Assembly: GCA_025054835.1 (NCBI GenBank)
Contig: JANWZQ010000097.1
Location: 1-35,442 of the forward strand
Length of the DNA stretch: 35,442 nucleotides
Source: Chthonomonadaceae bacterium
GTDB lineage: Bacteria; Armatimonadota; Chthonomonadetes; Chthonomonadales; Chthonomonadaceae
Reading direction: 5' to 3'
This document shows positions 15,327 to 24,100 of the stretch, piece by piece. The notes below the pieces were generated by a model, which searched no databases, was not told the DNA's origin, and saw only the letters and a program-made list of their open reading frames with translations. The translations under genes were made by a program, and so were the position numbers. Position 1 is the first letter of the stretch. Each line of letters begins with the position of its first letter.

Positions 15327-16633
15327 TGACGGCTCTGCAGGGCCATCCGGATCGAGCATCCCTCACGGCCCTTCAGATCGCCAGCCTGCGTTCTCTGCTG
15401 GGGGCCCTGATCCCGAATAACCGTTTCTACACCCCCCGTCTGTCCGCGGCCGGTCTCGATGCATCCATTCCCGACCTGGAGACTTTCCGTGCGCGGATGC
15501 CTTTCACGCGCAAGCAGGATCTGGTTGCCGATCAGAGCGCACACCCGCCGTATGGCACGAACCTGACATACCCTCTGGAACGCTACACGCGCTTTCACCA
15601 GACCAGTGGCACCACGGGCACACCGTTGCGCTGGCTCGATACCCCGGAGAGCTGGGACGCACTGGTCGACACCTGGGTGGAGGTCTATCGCGCTTCCGGA
15701 GTAACACCGGGAGATTGCATCTTCTTTGCCTTCTCATTCGGGCCATTCCTCGGCTTCTGGACAGCTTTTGACGCCGGACAGCGGCTCGGGTGCCTGTGTA
15801 TTCCCGGTGGAGGTATGAGCAGTACCGCACGATTGCGCACCATTCTGGACAATCATGTGAGCGTTCTCTGCTGCACGCCCACCTATGCGTTGCGCCTGGG
15901 GGAAGTGGCGGCTGAGGAAGGGATCTCACTGGCCAGCAACCCGGTGCGCCGGATACTGGTTGCCGGGGAACCGGGCGCTTCCATACCGGCGACGCGCGCG
16001 CGGATCGAGGCACTCTGGCCCGGCGCGACACTGTACGATCATCATGGTATGACCGAGACGGGACCGGTTTCGATACCCTGCCCCGCTCGCCCCGACGTGT
16101 TGCATGTTCTGGAGTCGCGTTTTCTGCCGGAAGTGATCGTGCCAGCGACAGGTTGCCCCGTTCCTGCCGGAGAGAGTGGAGAACTGGTCCTGACCACGCT
16201 GCACCGTACAGCCTCGCCTCTGCTGCGCTACCGTACCGGGGATCTGGTACGGCCCTGCTACAGTGCACCCTGCGCGTGCGGCCGGTACGACCTCGCGCTG
16301 GAAGGCGGGATCCTGGGCCGGGTGGACAACATGGTGATCGTGCGGGGTGTCAATCTGCACCCGACGGCTGTGGAGTCCGTGGTACGGCAGTTCCCGGAAG
16401 TCGCCGAGTTCCGGGTGGAGCTCTACCGGGAGCGCTCCATGCAGGAAATCAAACTCCACATCGAGCCGGTTCCGGAGTGTCGGGATCCGGAAGGACTGGT
16501 GTCGCAGGTGGAAAAGGCCCTGCGTGCCGCTTTCAACCTGCGTTTCCCGGTGGAGCTTGTTCCACCGGGGACCCTGCCCCGCTTTGAACTCAAAGCAAGA
16601 CGGTGGATCTACCGCGAATCGGAGGACGCATGA
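15326..16633 (+). CDS. PaaK-type phenylacetate--CoA ligase family protein
   Basis: A 435-residue AMP-forming acid-CoA ligase of the phenylacetate-CoA ligase family (shorter than usual adenylating enzymes, typical for this group). Motifs: P-loop HQTSGTTGTPLRW; adenylate-binding YDHHGMTETGPVSIPC; YRTGDLVRP; the Cys-rich CYSAPCACGRYDL that is typical of PaaK proteins; and the hinge GRVDNMVIVRGVNLHPTAVES. It activates a carboxylic acid to an acyl-CoA through acyl-AMP. Phenylacetate is only the family name: no paa ring-oxidising genes are here. The start at 15326 is set by the TGATG junction. Its end overlaps the GlcD-type gene (ATGA at 16630-16633), so ligase and oxidase are coupled. Confidence 0.88.
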   Translation: MTALQGHPDRASLTALQIASLRSLLGALIPNNRFYTPRLSAAGLDASIPDLETFRARMPFTRKQDLVADQSAHPPYGTNLTYPLERYTRFHQTSGTTGTPLRWLDTPESWDALVDTWVEVYRASGVTPGDCIFFAFSFGPFLGFWTAFDAGQRLGCLCIPGGGMSSTARLRTILDNHVSVLCCTPTYALRLGEVAAEEGISLASNPVRRILVAGEPGASIPATRARIEALWPGATLYDHHGMTETGPVSIPCPARPDVLHVLESRFLPEVIVPATGCPVPAGESGELVLTTLHRTASPLLRYRTGDLVRPCYSAPCACGRYDLALEGGILGRVDNMVIVRGVNLHPTAVESVVRQFPEVAEFRVELYRERSMQEIKLHIEPVPECRDPEGLVSQVEKALRAAFNLRFPVELVPPGTLPRFELKARRWIYRESEDA

Positions 16634-18117
16634 CCCTTTCGACATCTTCCATTCGTCCTTCTCGCTCGCCCGGGACAGACACACTGATCCGGGAATTGCA
16701 GGCGATTGTCGGGCCTGATGCTGTTCTAACCGGCGAGGCCGAGTTACGGGCCTACGACTGCGATGCCTACGCGCCCGAGAAGCGTTACCCGGATGCCGTG
16801 GTGTTGCCGCAGAGCACCGAGCAGGTTAGCCAGATCGTAAAAGTGTGTAACCGGCTGGAGGTGCCGTTCACGCCCCGGGGCACCGGCACCGGGCTTTCCG
16901 GGGGCGCGACCGCGATTTTCGGTGGCGTGGTGATCTCCACCGTGCGGCTCAACCAGATCCTGGAGGTCGATATCCCCAATCGCCGGATGGTCGCACAGGC
17001 CGGAACGGTGAACGTCTATCTGACCCGGGCTGTGAAGAAGCACGGATTGCACTATGCGCCCGACCCCTCCAGTCAGGGGGCCTGTACGGTAGGAGGGAAC
17101 GTTGCGGAGAACTCCGGGGGGCCGCACACACTCAAGTATGGCGTGACAACCAATCACGTCACGGGACTGACTCTGGTGCTGCCCGATGGCGAAATCGTGA
17201 AACTCGGGGGCAAAGCAGAGGATAGTCCCGGTTATGATCTGTTCGGGCTGGTTGTCGGGTCCGAGGGCACTACCGGGATCGTCACGGAAGTCACCATCCG
17301 CCTGACCCCGCTCCCACAGGCAGTGCGTACGTTGCTGGCGATCTTCGAGACCATCGATCAGGCCACACAGACGGTCTCGGACATCATTGCGGCCGGGGTG
17401 TTGCCTGCGGCGCTGGAAATGATCGACACCTTCATCATTCAGGCCTGTGAGGACGCATTCCACCTCGGCTTCCCTGCAGATGCGCAAGCTGTTCTGATCA
17501 TCGAGGTAGATGGGCTGGAGGTCGGTCTGGATGAGGAGGCAGAACGTGCAAAGGCCATCGCGCTGCGCAACGGCGCCCGGGAGGTCCGGCAGGCCCGGAA
17601 CGACCTGGAGCGCGCACTGCTCTGGAAGGCACGCAAGCAGGCGTTTGGCGCGCTGGGTCGTCTGGGCAAGTCCATGGTCACCCATGATGGCGTGATCCCG
17701 CGCACGCGCCTTCCGGAGGTGCTACGCGAGGTGCGCCGCATCGCACACCGCTATGGCCTGGAGGTCGGCAACGTGTTCCATGCCGGAGACGGCAACCTGC
17801 ACCCCAACCTGATGTTCGACGAGCGTGACCCGGAGCAGGTACGTGCCGTGATCGAGGCGGGCCACGAAATCCTGAAGCTGTGCGTGGACGTGGGCGGTTC
17901 CATTACAGGCGAGCACGGGATTGGTGTGGAGAAGATCGATGCCATGTCCTGGCAGTTTCATGAACCAGATCTGAGGTTGATGGAGAAGATCAAGCAGGTA
18001 TTCAATCAGAACGAGCTGTGTAACCCCGGCAAAGTACTCCCCTCCGCCAAACGTTGCTGGGAGACTGCACACGGCCCGCGTCTGGCGCGGCAGGCAGGAC
18101 GGGGAGCGGCAGTGTGA
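16630..18117 (+). CDS. FAD-linked oxidase, GlcD / D-lactate dehydrogenase type
   Basis: A 495-residue flavoprotein of the vanillyl-alcohol-oxidase fold that oxidises 2-hydroxyacids (glycolate, D-lactate, D-2-hydroxyglutarate and relatives). FAD-binding motifs: PRGTGTGLSGGAT, SSQGACTVGGNVAENSGGPHTLKYGVT and GLVVGSEGTTGIVTEVT. The C-terminal cap has GNVFHAGDGNLHPN and GGSITGEHGIGVEK. In glycolate oxidase the subunit works with GlcE and the Fe-S subunit GlcF; neither follows here, so it may act alone or with partners elsewhere. Start at 16630 is chosen because GGAGG precedes it and it overlaps the ligase stop; an upstream GTG at 16603 is possible. The substrate is not determined by sequence. Confidence 0.9.
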   Translation: MTLSTSSIRPSRSPGTDTLIRELQAIVGPDAVLTGEAELRAYDCDAYAPEKRYPDAVVLPQSTEQVSQIVKVCNRLEVPFTPRGTGTGLSGGATAIFGGVVISTVRLNQILEVDIPNRRMVAQAGTVNVYLTRAVKKHGLHYAPDPSSQGACTVGGNVAENSGGPHTLKYGVTTNHVTGLTLVLPDGEIVKLGGKAEDSPGYDLFGLVVGSEGTTGIVTEVTIRLTPLPQAVRTLLAIFETIDQATQTVSDIIAAGVLPAALEMIDTFIIQACEDAFHLGFPADAQAVLIIEVDGLEVGLDEEAERAKAIALRNGAREVRQARNDLERALLWKARKQAFGALGRLGKSMVTHDGVIPRTRLPEVLREVRRIAHRYGLEVGNVFHAGDGNLHPNLMFDERDPEQVRAVIEAGHEILKLCVDVGGSITGEHGIGVEKIDAMSWQFHEPDLRLMEKIKQVFNQNELCNPGKVLPSAKRCWETAHGPRLARQAGRGAAV

Positions 18118-18158
18118 TCTCTCGCGCGGATTACACAGGCCCGACAGGTGCTCGAAGA

Positions 18159-18198
18159 CCGGGGATGCTCTCCTGCAGGAGGAGAGGGAAGCACCCGG
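18159..18198. terminator. Stem-loop between convergent glcD-type and HD genes
   Basis: CCGGG (18159-18163) pairs with CCCGG (18194-18198), then TGCT with AGCA and CTCTCCT (18168-18174) with AGGAGAG (18180-18186), with a five-base loop. It lies in the 102-bp gap between two 3' ends and could end transcripts from both sides. No strong T-run. Confidence 0.5.
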
Positions 18199-18219
18199 GA
18201 GACACAACGGACAGAGCGC

Positions 18220-19011
18220 TCAGAGCTCGACACCGTTGACAATCAGGCGGAACTTGCACCCCAGCACGTCTGCAGCACGATGGCACATGATCATGCGCGT
18301 CACGAAAATCTCGAAGTACTCCATCACGGTAGCGCGGGTCACATCGATGATCAGGTCCAGCGTGATGACCCTGTGCTCCCTGTCGATGAGAATACGGGAC
18401 TTCTGAACCGCGTTATTGACCCGGTCATGAATGTCGTAGGTAGCCGGATCGGGGTTCTGCACGCGCGTGTAGTGCACGTCGGACTTGTCCGCGATGATCA
18501 CGGCCGCAGTCACCATGTTGATCGGCACGCCCTCGGGTTCCTCATGATTTCCAATCGCGCCAATGATCGTGGCAATCTCCACAGCATCCATGCCCATCTG
18601 CTCGAGCAACTGAAAGGCCATGGTCGCACCGATCTGCGGATGGTAGGCGCGATGGACGCAGTTGCCGATGTCATGCAGGTAACCGGCAATCGCGGCGATC
18701 TCCGCAGAGCGAGGGTCCTGATCCAGCTCCAGAAGAATATTCCGGGCGATCCCGGCGACCAGTCCGGCATGACGCAGGCCGTGCTCGGAGTAACCGATGG
18801 CGGCCATCTGCTCGTTGGCCTTCTGCAGGTAGATCCGCACCCTGGGGTGGTTGCGCACGTCCCGCAACTGAATGAGCCGTGGCGTGGTGGCTTTCGGGGC
18901 AAGTCCGTTCGTCTCCGCAGGTACCGATTCCGCACGGGCAGGAGAGCTATTTCCGTTGTACGTGCCGACCATCTCGCGGTCGGTCGCCAGCAACTTGCTG
19001 GTGTCGCTCAT
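18220..19011 (-). CDS. HD-domain metal-dependent phosphohydrolase
   Basis: A 263-residue soluble protein of the HD superfamily. Metal ligands are visible: H81 (EHGLRH), H113-D114 (YLHDIGN), H156 (NHEEPEGVP) and D175 (IIADKSD). Such enzymes hydrolyse phosphate esters of nucleotides or second messengers; the N-terminal 45 residues are variable and the C-terminal 60 residues have no motif I know. Its start overlaps the stop of tgt by four bases (ATGA at 19008-19011), so it is translated after the queuosine enzyme. A functional link with tRNA modification is not established by family knowledge. The family is firm; the substrate is unknown. Confidence 0.87.
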   Translation of the reverse strand: MSDTSKLLATDREMVGTYNGNSSPARAESVPAETNGLAPKATTPRLIQLRDVRNHPRVRIYLQKANEQMAAIGYSEHGLRHAGLVAGIARNILLELDQDPRSAEIAAIAGYLHDIGNCVHRAYHPQIGATMAFQLLEQMGMDAVEIATIIGAIGNHEEPEGVPINMVTAAVIIADKSDVHYTRVQNPDPATYDIHDRVNNAVQKSRILIDREHRVITLDLIIDVTRATVMEYFEIFVTRMIMCHRAADVLGCKFRLIVNGVEL

Positions 19012-20195
19012 GCTTCCGCCTCCGATGTGTGCGCAGGGGCCTGATACCGTGACAGGAACTCCTGTCGAAACGCGCGGAAGGCCCCGGCGCGGATAGCGTT
19101 ACGAATGTCACGCATCAGTGCGTGGTAGAACGCAAGGTTGTGATAGGTCGCCAGCCGGGCTGCCAGGATTTCGTTGGCCTGGAACAGGTGCCGCAGGTAA
19201 GCCCGGGTGTGCCGCCGGCATACCCGACAGGCGCAGTATCGGTCAATCGGGCCGAAGTCCTCACGGTGCCGGGCGTTGCGCATGTTCAGCACCCCCTCCG
19301 AGGTGAATACCTGCGCCGAGCGTGCGTTACGTGTTGGCAGCACACAGTCAAACATATCTACGCCGCGCTGCACAGCGTCCAGAATATCTACCGGGGTGCC
19401 CACACCCATCAGATAGCGCGGCCGGTCCTCTGGGAGCAACGGCACCGTCACATCCAGCGTACGGTTGCGTTCTTCTGCCGGTTCGCCAACGGCCAGACCC
19501 CCGATGGCATACCCATCAAACGACATCCCTACCAGCGTGCGTGCGCTCGTGCGGCGCAGATCGGGATAGGTGCCGCCCTGAACGATACCGAAAAGAGCCT
19601 GCGGCCACCCACCGGTCGCCCGTCTCTGTGCCGCGTGATAGGCTTGAAGGCAACGTTCAGCCCATCGATGCGTTCGCTCCAGAGACTCCTGCGCGTAGGA
19701 GTGAGAACAGGGATAGGGTGGGCACTCATCAAACGCCATGATGATGTCTGCACCCAGGTCCCGCTCAATCTGCATAACGCTCTCCGGGGTGAAGATATGA
19801 CGGGAGCCATCGATATGCGATTGGAATTCCACTCCATCCTGCCCGATGCGACGTAGTTCGACCAGACTGAACACCTGATACCCGCCGCTGTCGGTCAGGA
19901 GCGCGCCATCCCATCCGGCGAAGCGATGCAGGCCACCGGCACGCGCAATCAACGTCTCTCCGGGGCGCAGGTGCAGATGGTAGGTGTTGCCCAGTATCAG
20001 GCCGAAACCGATCTCTGTCAGCTCTTCCGGCGTCATGGCCTTGACGGTTGCCTGCGTGCCAACTGGCATGAACACGGGAGTTTCAACGGTGGCATGGGGC
20101 AACGTCAGACGCCCGCACCGTGCCGCAACTCCCGGCTCGCTGCTGTGCGCCGTCACCGTGAAATCAAACGATGGCCATGCTGACAATACGTCCAT
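19008..20195 (-). CDS. tgt: Queuine tRNA-ribosyltransferase (tRNA-guanine transglycosylase)
   Basis: A 395-residue enzyme that exchanges G34 of GUN-anticodon tRNAs for preQ1 in the queuosine pathway. Key residues: general acid/base D102 in LLTDSGGYQVFSL, the nucleophile D283 in MFDCVLPTRNARSAQVFT, substrate contacts in GIVQGG and IGGLAVGEP, and the zinc site C321, C323, C326 (CACRVC) with H352. Length matches the bacterial family. The ATG at 20195 has GAGGG/GAGAG upstream; the open frame continues to 20696 but this stretch is not homologous and lies over the divergent zinc-ribbon gene. A 5-bp hairpin (CAACT 20211-20215 / AGTTG 20221-20225) is just before the ribosome-binding site. No other queuosine genes are in the window. 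Confidence 0.97.
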   Translation of the reverse strand: MDVLSAWPSFDFTVTAHSSEPGVAARCGRLTLPHATVETPVFMPVGTQATVKAMTPEELTEIGFGLILGNTYHLHLRPGETLIARAGGLHRFAGWDGALLTDSGGYQVFSLVELRRIGQDGVEFQSHIDGSRHIFTPESVMQIERDLGADIIMAFDECPPYPCSHSYAQESLERTHRWAERCLQAYHAAQRRATGGWPQALFGIVQGGTYPDLRRTSARTLVGMSFDGYAIGGLAVGEPAEERNRTLDVTVPLLPEDRPRYLMGVGTPVDILDAVQRGVDMFDCVLPTRNARSAQVFTSEGVLNMRNARHREDFGPIDRYCACRVCRRHTRAYLRHLFQANEILAARLATYHNLAFYHALMRDIRNAIRAGAFRAFRQEFLSRYQAPAHTSEAEA

Positions 20196-20320
20196 TACTC
20201 TCAAATCCCTCAACTGCAAGAGTTGCGCCACAGCGTGACATTGTCGGGCACGTATTGTGACATATGGCACCTTTCTGCGCCAGCATGGAAGAACCCGTGA
20301 TGTTCCCGGGACGTATTGGC

Positions 20321-20326
20321 TATAAT
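20321..20326 (+). promoter_or_regulatory. Candidate -10 box of the zinc-ribbon gene
   Basis: A perfect TATAAT 23 bp before the ATG at 20350. No good -35 hexamer is seen at 16-18 bp. The gene is divergent from tgt. Confidence 0.5.
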
Positions 20327-20349
20327 GAGGGACGGAGAGAACGCAGCAG

Positions 20350-20967
20350 ATGAACCCTGGATCACAGAGCTCAGAAAGAGTGCGCTGTCTGCGTTGCGGC
20401 GCCAATAACTTCCCGGGGCAGACACTGTGCTGGCAGTGCCGGGCATCTCTACCGCCCCCGGAAGAGCCGGGCACTCCGATGCGCCCGCAGGCCTTCGCGC
20501 CTGCAACGCCTGTATCTCTCCGATCGCGGCCGGGTATACCGCTGCACTTTGTTGTGGCAAGCATACTGTTCATTGCCTTCGTGGTGACGTTGCGGGCATG
20601 GTGGCCCGGCAGGATGGGAGAAACAGCGAGCACCCGCGTGCACTCCCCCCCGGTAGCACCGATGGCGCGTGAACCCGGTACCGTTCGAATGGACACCGGG
20701 CCTGCGTGGGACCCGTCGGTCTCTGCAGAGAATGATCCGGTTGCTATGGAGGCCCGCCGTGCCCTGGAGCGTGCACATCGGGAGTTAAGTCTTCCAATCG
20801 ATGGGGGCTCACGTAGTCCGCAGGAGCGCTACTCGTTGCGTGGGGGTGGTTCTTTGAGTGCGGAAGACGTGGAGCGTGCGCAACGCGCTCTCAGGGGCAA
20901 TCCGTACCTGCGCGAGATCCCTGCGGCGCCCTCATCGGCTCCGCGGGATGAGCGTTACCCCCGGTGA
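20350..20967 (+). CDS. Zinc-ribbon single-pass membrane protein
   Basis: A 205-residue protein with no named family that I recognise beyond its ribbon. Residues about 12-35 form a zinc ribbon (VRCLRCGANNFPGQTLCWQCRASLP, two CxxC pairs). A proline-rich link, one transmembrane helix (about 68-85, FVVASILFIAFVVTLRAWW) and a soluble outer half rich in Arg, Ser and Pro follow. Such ribbon-plus-helix proteins often act as membrane sensors or assembly factors, but nothing fixes a role. It stands alone between tgt (divergent) and the metalloprotease, 216 bp away. A stem-loop at 21004-21029 follows it. Confidence 0.7.
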   Translation: MNPGSQSSERVRCLRCGANNFPGQTLCWQCRASLPPPEEPGTPMRPQAFAPATPVSLRSRPGIPLHFVVASILFIAFVVTLRAWWPGRMGETASTRVHSPPVAPMAREPGTVRMDTGPAWDPSVSAENDPVAMEARRALERAHRELSLPIDGGSRSPQERYSLRGGGSLSAEDVERAQRALRGNPYLREIPAAPSSAPRDERYPR

Positions 20968-21003
20968 AACCTCACAGTTTCTTCCTCCGTATGTGTGGAG
21001 GCA

Positions 21004-21029
21004 ACCGCGCGTTTCGTATCACGCGCGGT
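21004..21029 (+). terminator. Stem-loop after the zinc-ribbon gene
   Basis: ACCGCGCG (21004-21011) pairs perfectly with CGCGCGGT (21022-21029) across a 10-base loop, 37 bases after the stop. No T-run follows; terminator by position only. Confidence 0.4.
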
Positions 21030-21123
21030 AACGGTGCCGGGAGTTGTGAACATTTCCGGCCGGCTCTATCCGATGTCCTGTCACTGTCTGCCCGTGTACG
21101 CGACAGTGCGCGCAACGTAGAAC

Positions 21124-21158
21124 CACACGCTTACATGGCCATGTGTTAGAAGCGTGTG
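21124..21158 (+). promoter_or_regulatory. Nested palindrome before the metalloprotease gene
   Basis: CACACGCTT (21124-21132) pairs with AAGCGTGTG (21150-21158), and the loop begins with the perfect 12-bp palindrome ACATGGCCATGT (21133-21144). It lies 26 bases before the start at 21184, so it is in the leader or promoter. It could be an operator or a translation-control hairpin. Confidence 0.45.
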
Positions 21159-21183
21159 TTGTTGACCAGGAGAACAGATCATC

Positions 21184-24100
21184 ATGGTGCATCTCTTGCG
21201 AACGGCGATTGTTGCTGTACTTTTCATGATCCCTGCTGTCTCCACGCTGGCACAGGACAAGGTCCTTCTGACCTACAAAGCGCAGAAAGGGCAGGTCATG
21301 CGCTACAAGGAGGAAGGCACGCTTGTCATGGAGGCGGCGGGACAGAAGCTGACCCTCGAGCTCAAGTCCAGCAAGAAAGTCACGATCGAGGACGTCTCCG
21401 CCAGCGGGGACATCACCTTCAAAAGCGAGACCGAAGAAATAGAGGTGACGGCTAACGGGCAGAAGATGCCCGCGCCCGATGACGCCAAGGACAAGTCCAC
21501 GATTGTGCTGCGGCCCAACGGCACACTGGTCTCCTACTCCTCTGATAAGGACAACAAAGAGCAGAACAGGATGGCGGTACGCCTGCTGGTAGCGCAGACG
21601 CCGATCTTTTCGGAAAAGCCCGTAGGCGTCGGGGACAAATGGAGCCATGAGTACAGGGACAATGAGGATCTCGGCATCCGGGCGGCCCGTGCGGACTATG
21701 AAGTGCTGGCGATGGAGAAGGCCAATGGCGTGGACGCCGTGAAGATCAAAATGGTCTTCAAAGAGACTGGCTCCAACCCCCCGCTAACGGTGACCAGCAC
21801 GATCTGGGTAGAGAAGACCTCCGGGGATGCCGTTGCCGCCGAGCAGGAGATCGAGAACCTGACTTTCGGCGGAGCGGAAGGGCCTCCGTTAAGTGGCAAG
21901 TCGCGTATGGATCGGGTGGAAGGCAGCCCGCTGCCGGGAGGCACCACCACGCCGGATGAGAAGAAGCCCGAGCCCAAGAAGGAAAAGACGATCGACGACA
22001 TCGTCAAAGAGTTCGAGAAAATCCCCGGCCTGTTCACCCTTTACAAGAAGAAAGAGTCCGGCCGTGACAAGATCTACATGGAGATCACCGAGGATCAGCT
22101 GGACCGTCTGGTGATGATGGAGGTCACAGCCAGCACCGGAACGGCCAGTCAGGTGGTGGCCGGTGATCCGATCAGCGACATTCTGTTCCGGTTCTCCCGG
22201 ATGGGTGACGACCGGCTGGTGATGGTGGTCCCCAATATCAATTTCCGGGCGCCAGATGGAAAGCCCATCGCCAGAGCTCTGAAGCGCTCCTTCCCGGAAG
22301 GATATCTGGAGGCGTTCAAGATCGAGGCAAAACAACCCGAGCGCAAGAGCCTGCTGATCGACGTCAGCAATCTGTTCATCGGAGATATCGCGCAGGTGAG
22401 CCAGCTGTTTGCGCAGGGAGGCAATCCTCTGAGCGCCGCGCTCGGGGGCGGACAGGTGACCTACACACTGGACCGGGATAAGACGTATGTGGAGACCATC
22501 AAGAACTTCCCGGACAATCTGGTGGTTACATCGGCCTATCACTTCCAGCGATCCGGCTCCGGTGGCGGGGGGATCAGTGTGCTGCTCTCCGGAACCGCCA
22601 GCACGCTCGCCGACCCGCGCAGTGCGCCCTTCAAGCTGGTCTATAATCTGTTCCTGCTACCTGTGAACAATGGCTATCGGCCGCGCCTGGCGGATCCCCG
22701 GGTGGGTTACTTCCTGACCGAGTTCCAGGATTGGTCCGATGACGGGCGGCAGGACATGATGACCCGTTACATCTACCGGTGGCATCTGGAAAAAGAGGAC
22801 CCGAAGGCCCCGCTTTCCAGGCCGAAAAAGCCGATCGTCTGGTACCTGGACAACGCAATCCCGGAGGAGTACCGGGCCGCTGTCCAGGACGGCATCCTGG
22901 TCTGGAATAAAGCGTTTGAACGGATCGGGTTCAAGGACGCGATTGAAGTGCGGCAGATGCCCGACAATGCCGACTGGGATCATGCCGACATGCGCTACAA
23001 CACCATCCGCTGGGTGGTGTCGCCGGATAGTGGGTATGCCGTTGCGCTCTTCCGGGTGAACCCGCTCACCGGGCAGATCCTCAACGCCAACATCACGGTG
23101 GACGCCAATCTGGTGCGCGCTTTCAAGCTGGAGCGCAAAAAGCTGGTCGAGCCGGCCGCCTTCTTCGAGCAGGAGATCGCGCGCGAGAACGGAGAGGCGC
23201 ACGCGCACGGGTATCATTCGGATCCACGTCGCTGTCGCATGGCCGAGGATGCGATGCGCGAGGCATGGTTCGGGGCGTTCGCGCTCCGGTTCTTCGCGCC
23301 CATCGGCGCACAGATCAGCGAGAAGGACTACATCAGTCAGTTCCTGCGCTATGTGATCGCGCATGAGTTTGGCCACTGTCTGGGGTTGCGGCACAACTTC
23401 ATTGCCTCCACGCTCAACTCGCTGGAGGAGCTCGGAGATCCGAAGCGGGTGGAGCGATACGGCACGTCGGCATCTGTGATGGACTACGTGGCCTTCAACA
23501 TCTCCGCACTGAAGAAGCGCAGCGTGGCGTTCTTCAACCAGACCATCGGTCCCTACGACTTCTGGGCTGTGCAGTACGGCTATCTGCCTATCGATGCGAA
23601 GACGCCAGAGGGTGAGCGGTACCGGCTCAGTCAGATCGCTTCTCGCAGCAACGAGCCGGGACTGGCCTATCAATCCGATGAGCAGGCAGATAGCTTCGAC
23701 CCGTGCGTGGCCCGATGGGACGTGGGCAAGGACCCCATGGCCTTCTGGACCCGACAGCTGCAGATCACACGCCATCTGATCCTCAATCTCGGCACGCGTG
23801 TGCCGAAGAAGGGGGAGAGCTACTGGGAGTTCACGCGCGATTTCAACCAGTTGCTGAACCTCTACGCGCGCGCTGCAGCGGTGGCGAGCCGGTACGTGGG
23901 TGGCCTGTACATGAACCGCAACTTCCGGGGTGACCCGGGCGAGAAAGACCCCCTGGTCCCGATCCCGGCGGAGCAGCAGCTGGCCGCGTTGAAATTGCTG
24001 AACACCTATGTCTTTTCGGAAAACGCCTTCAACTTCCCGAAGGAGTACTACACGAAGTTCACCGATGACCCGAACGGGATGAATATCTCGGCGATTCTGA

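Noticed and set aside
20211-20225. Possible preQ1 riboswitch before tgt
   Set aside because: There is a 5-bp hairpin, but no preQ1-I pattern (no conserved C-rich loop and A-rich tail forming a pseudoknot). I see only a small stem near the ribosome-binding site.
20196-20696. Longer N-terminus for tgt
   Set aside because: The frame is open, but the translated stretch has no similarity to the family and lies over the divergent zinc-ribbon gene and its promoter.
20964-21149. Short plus-strand reading frame of 61 residues after the zinc-ribbon gene
   Set aside because: GTG start overlapping the stop of the previous gene, no ribosome-binding site, no recognisable features and it overlaps two stem-loops.
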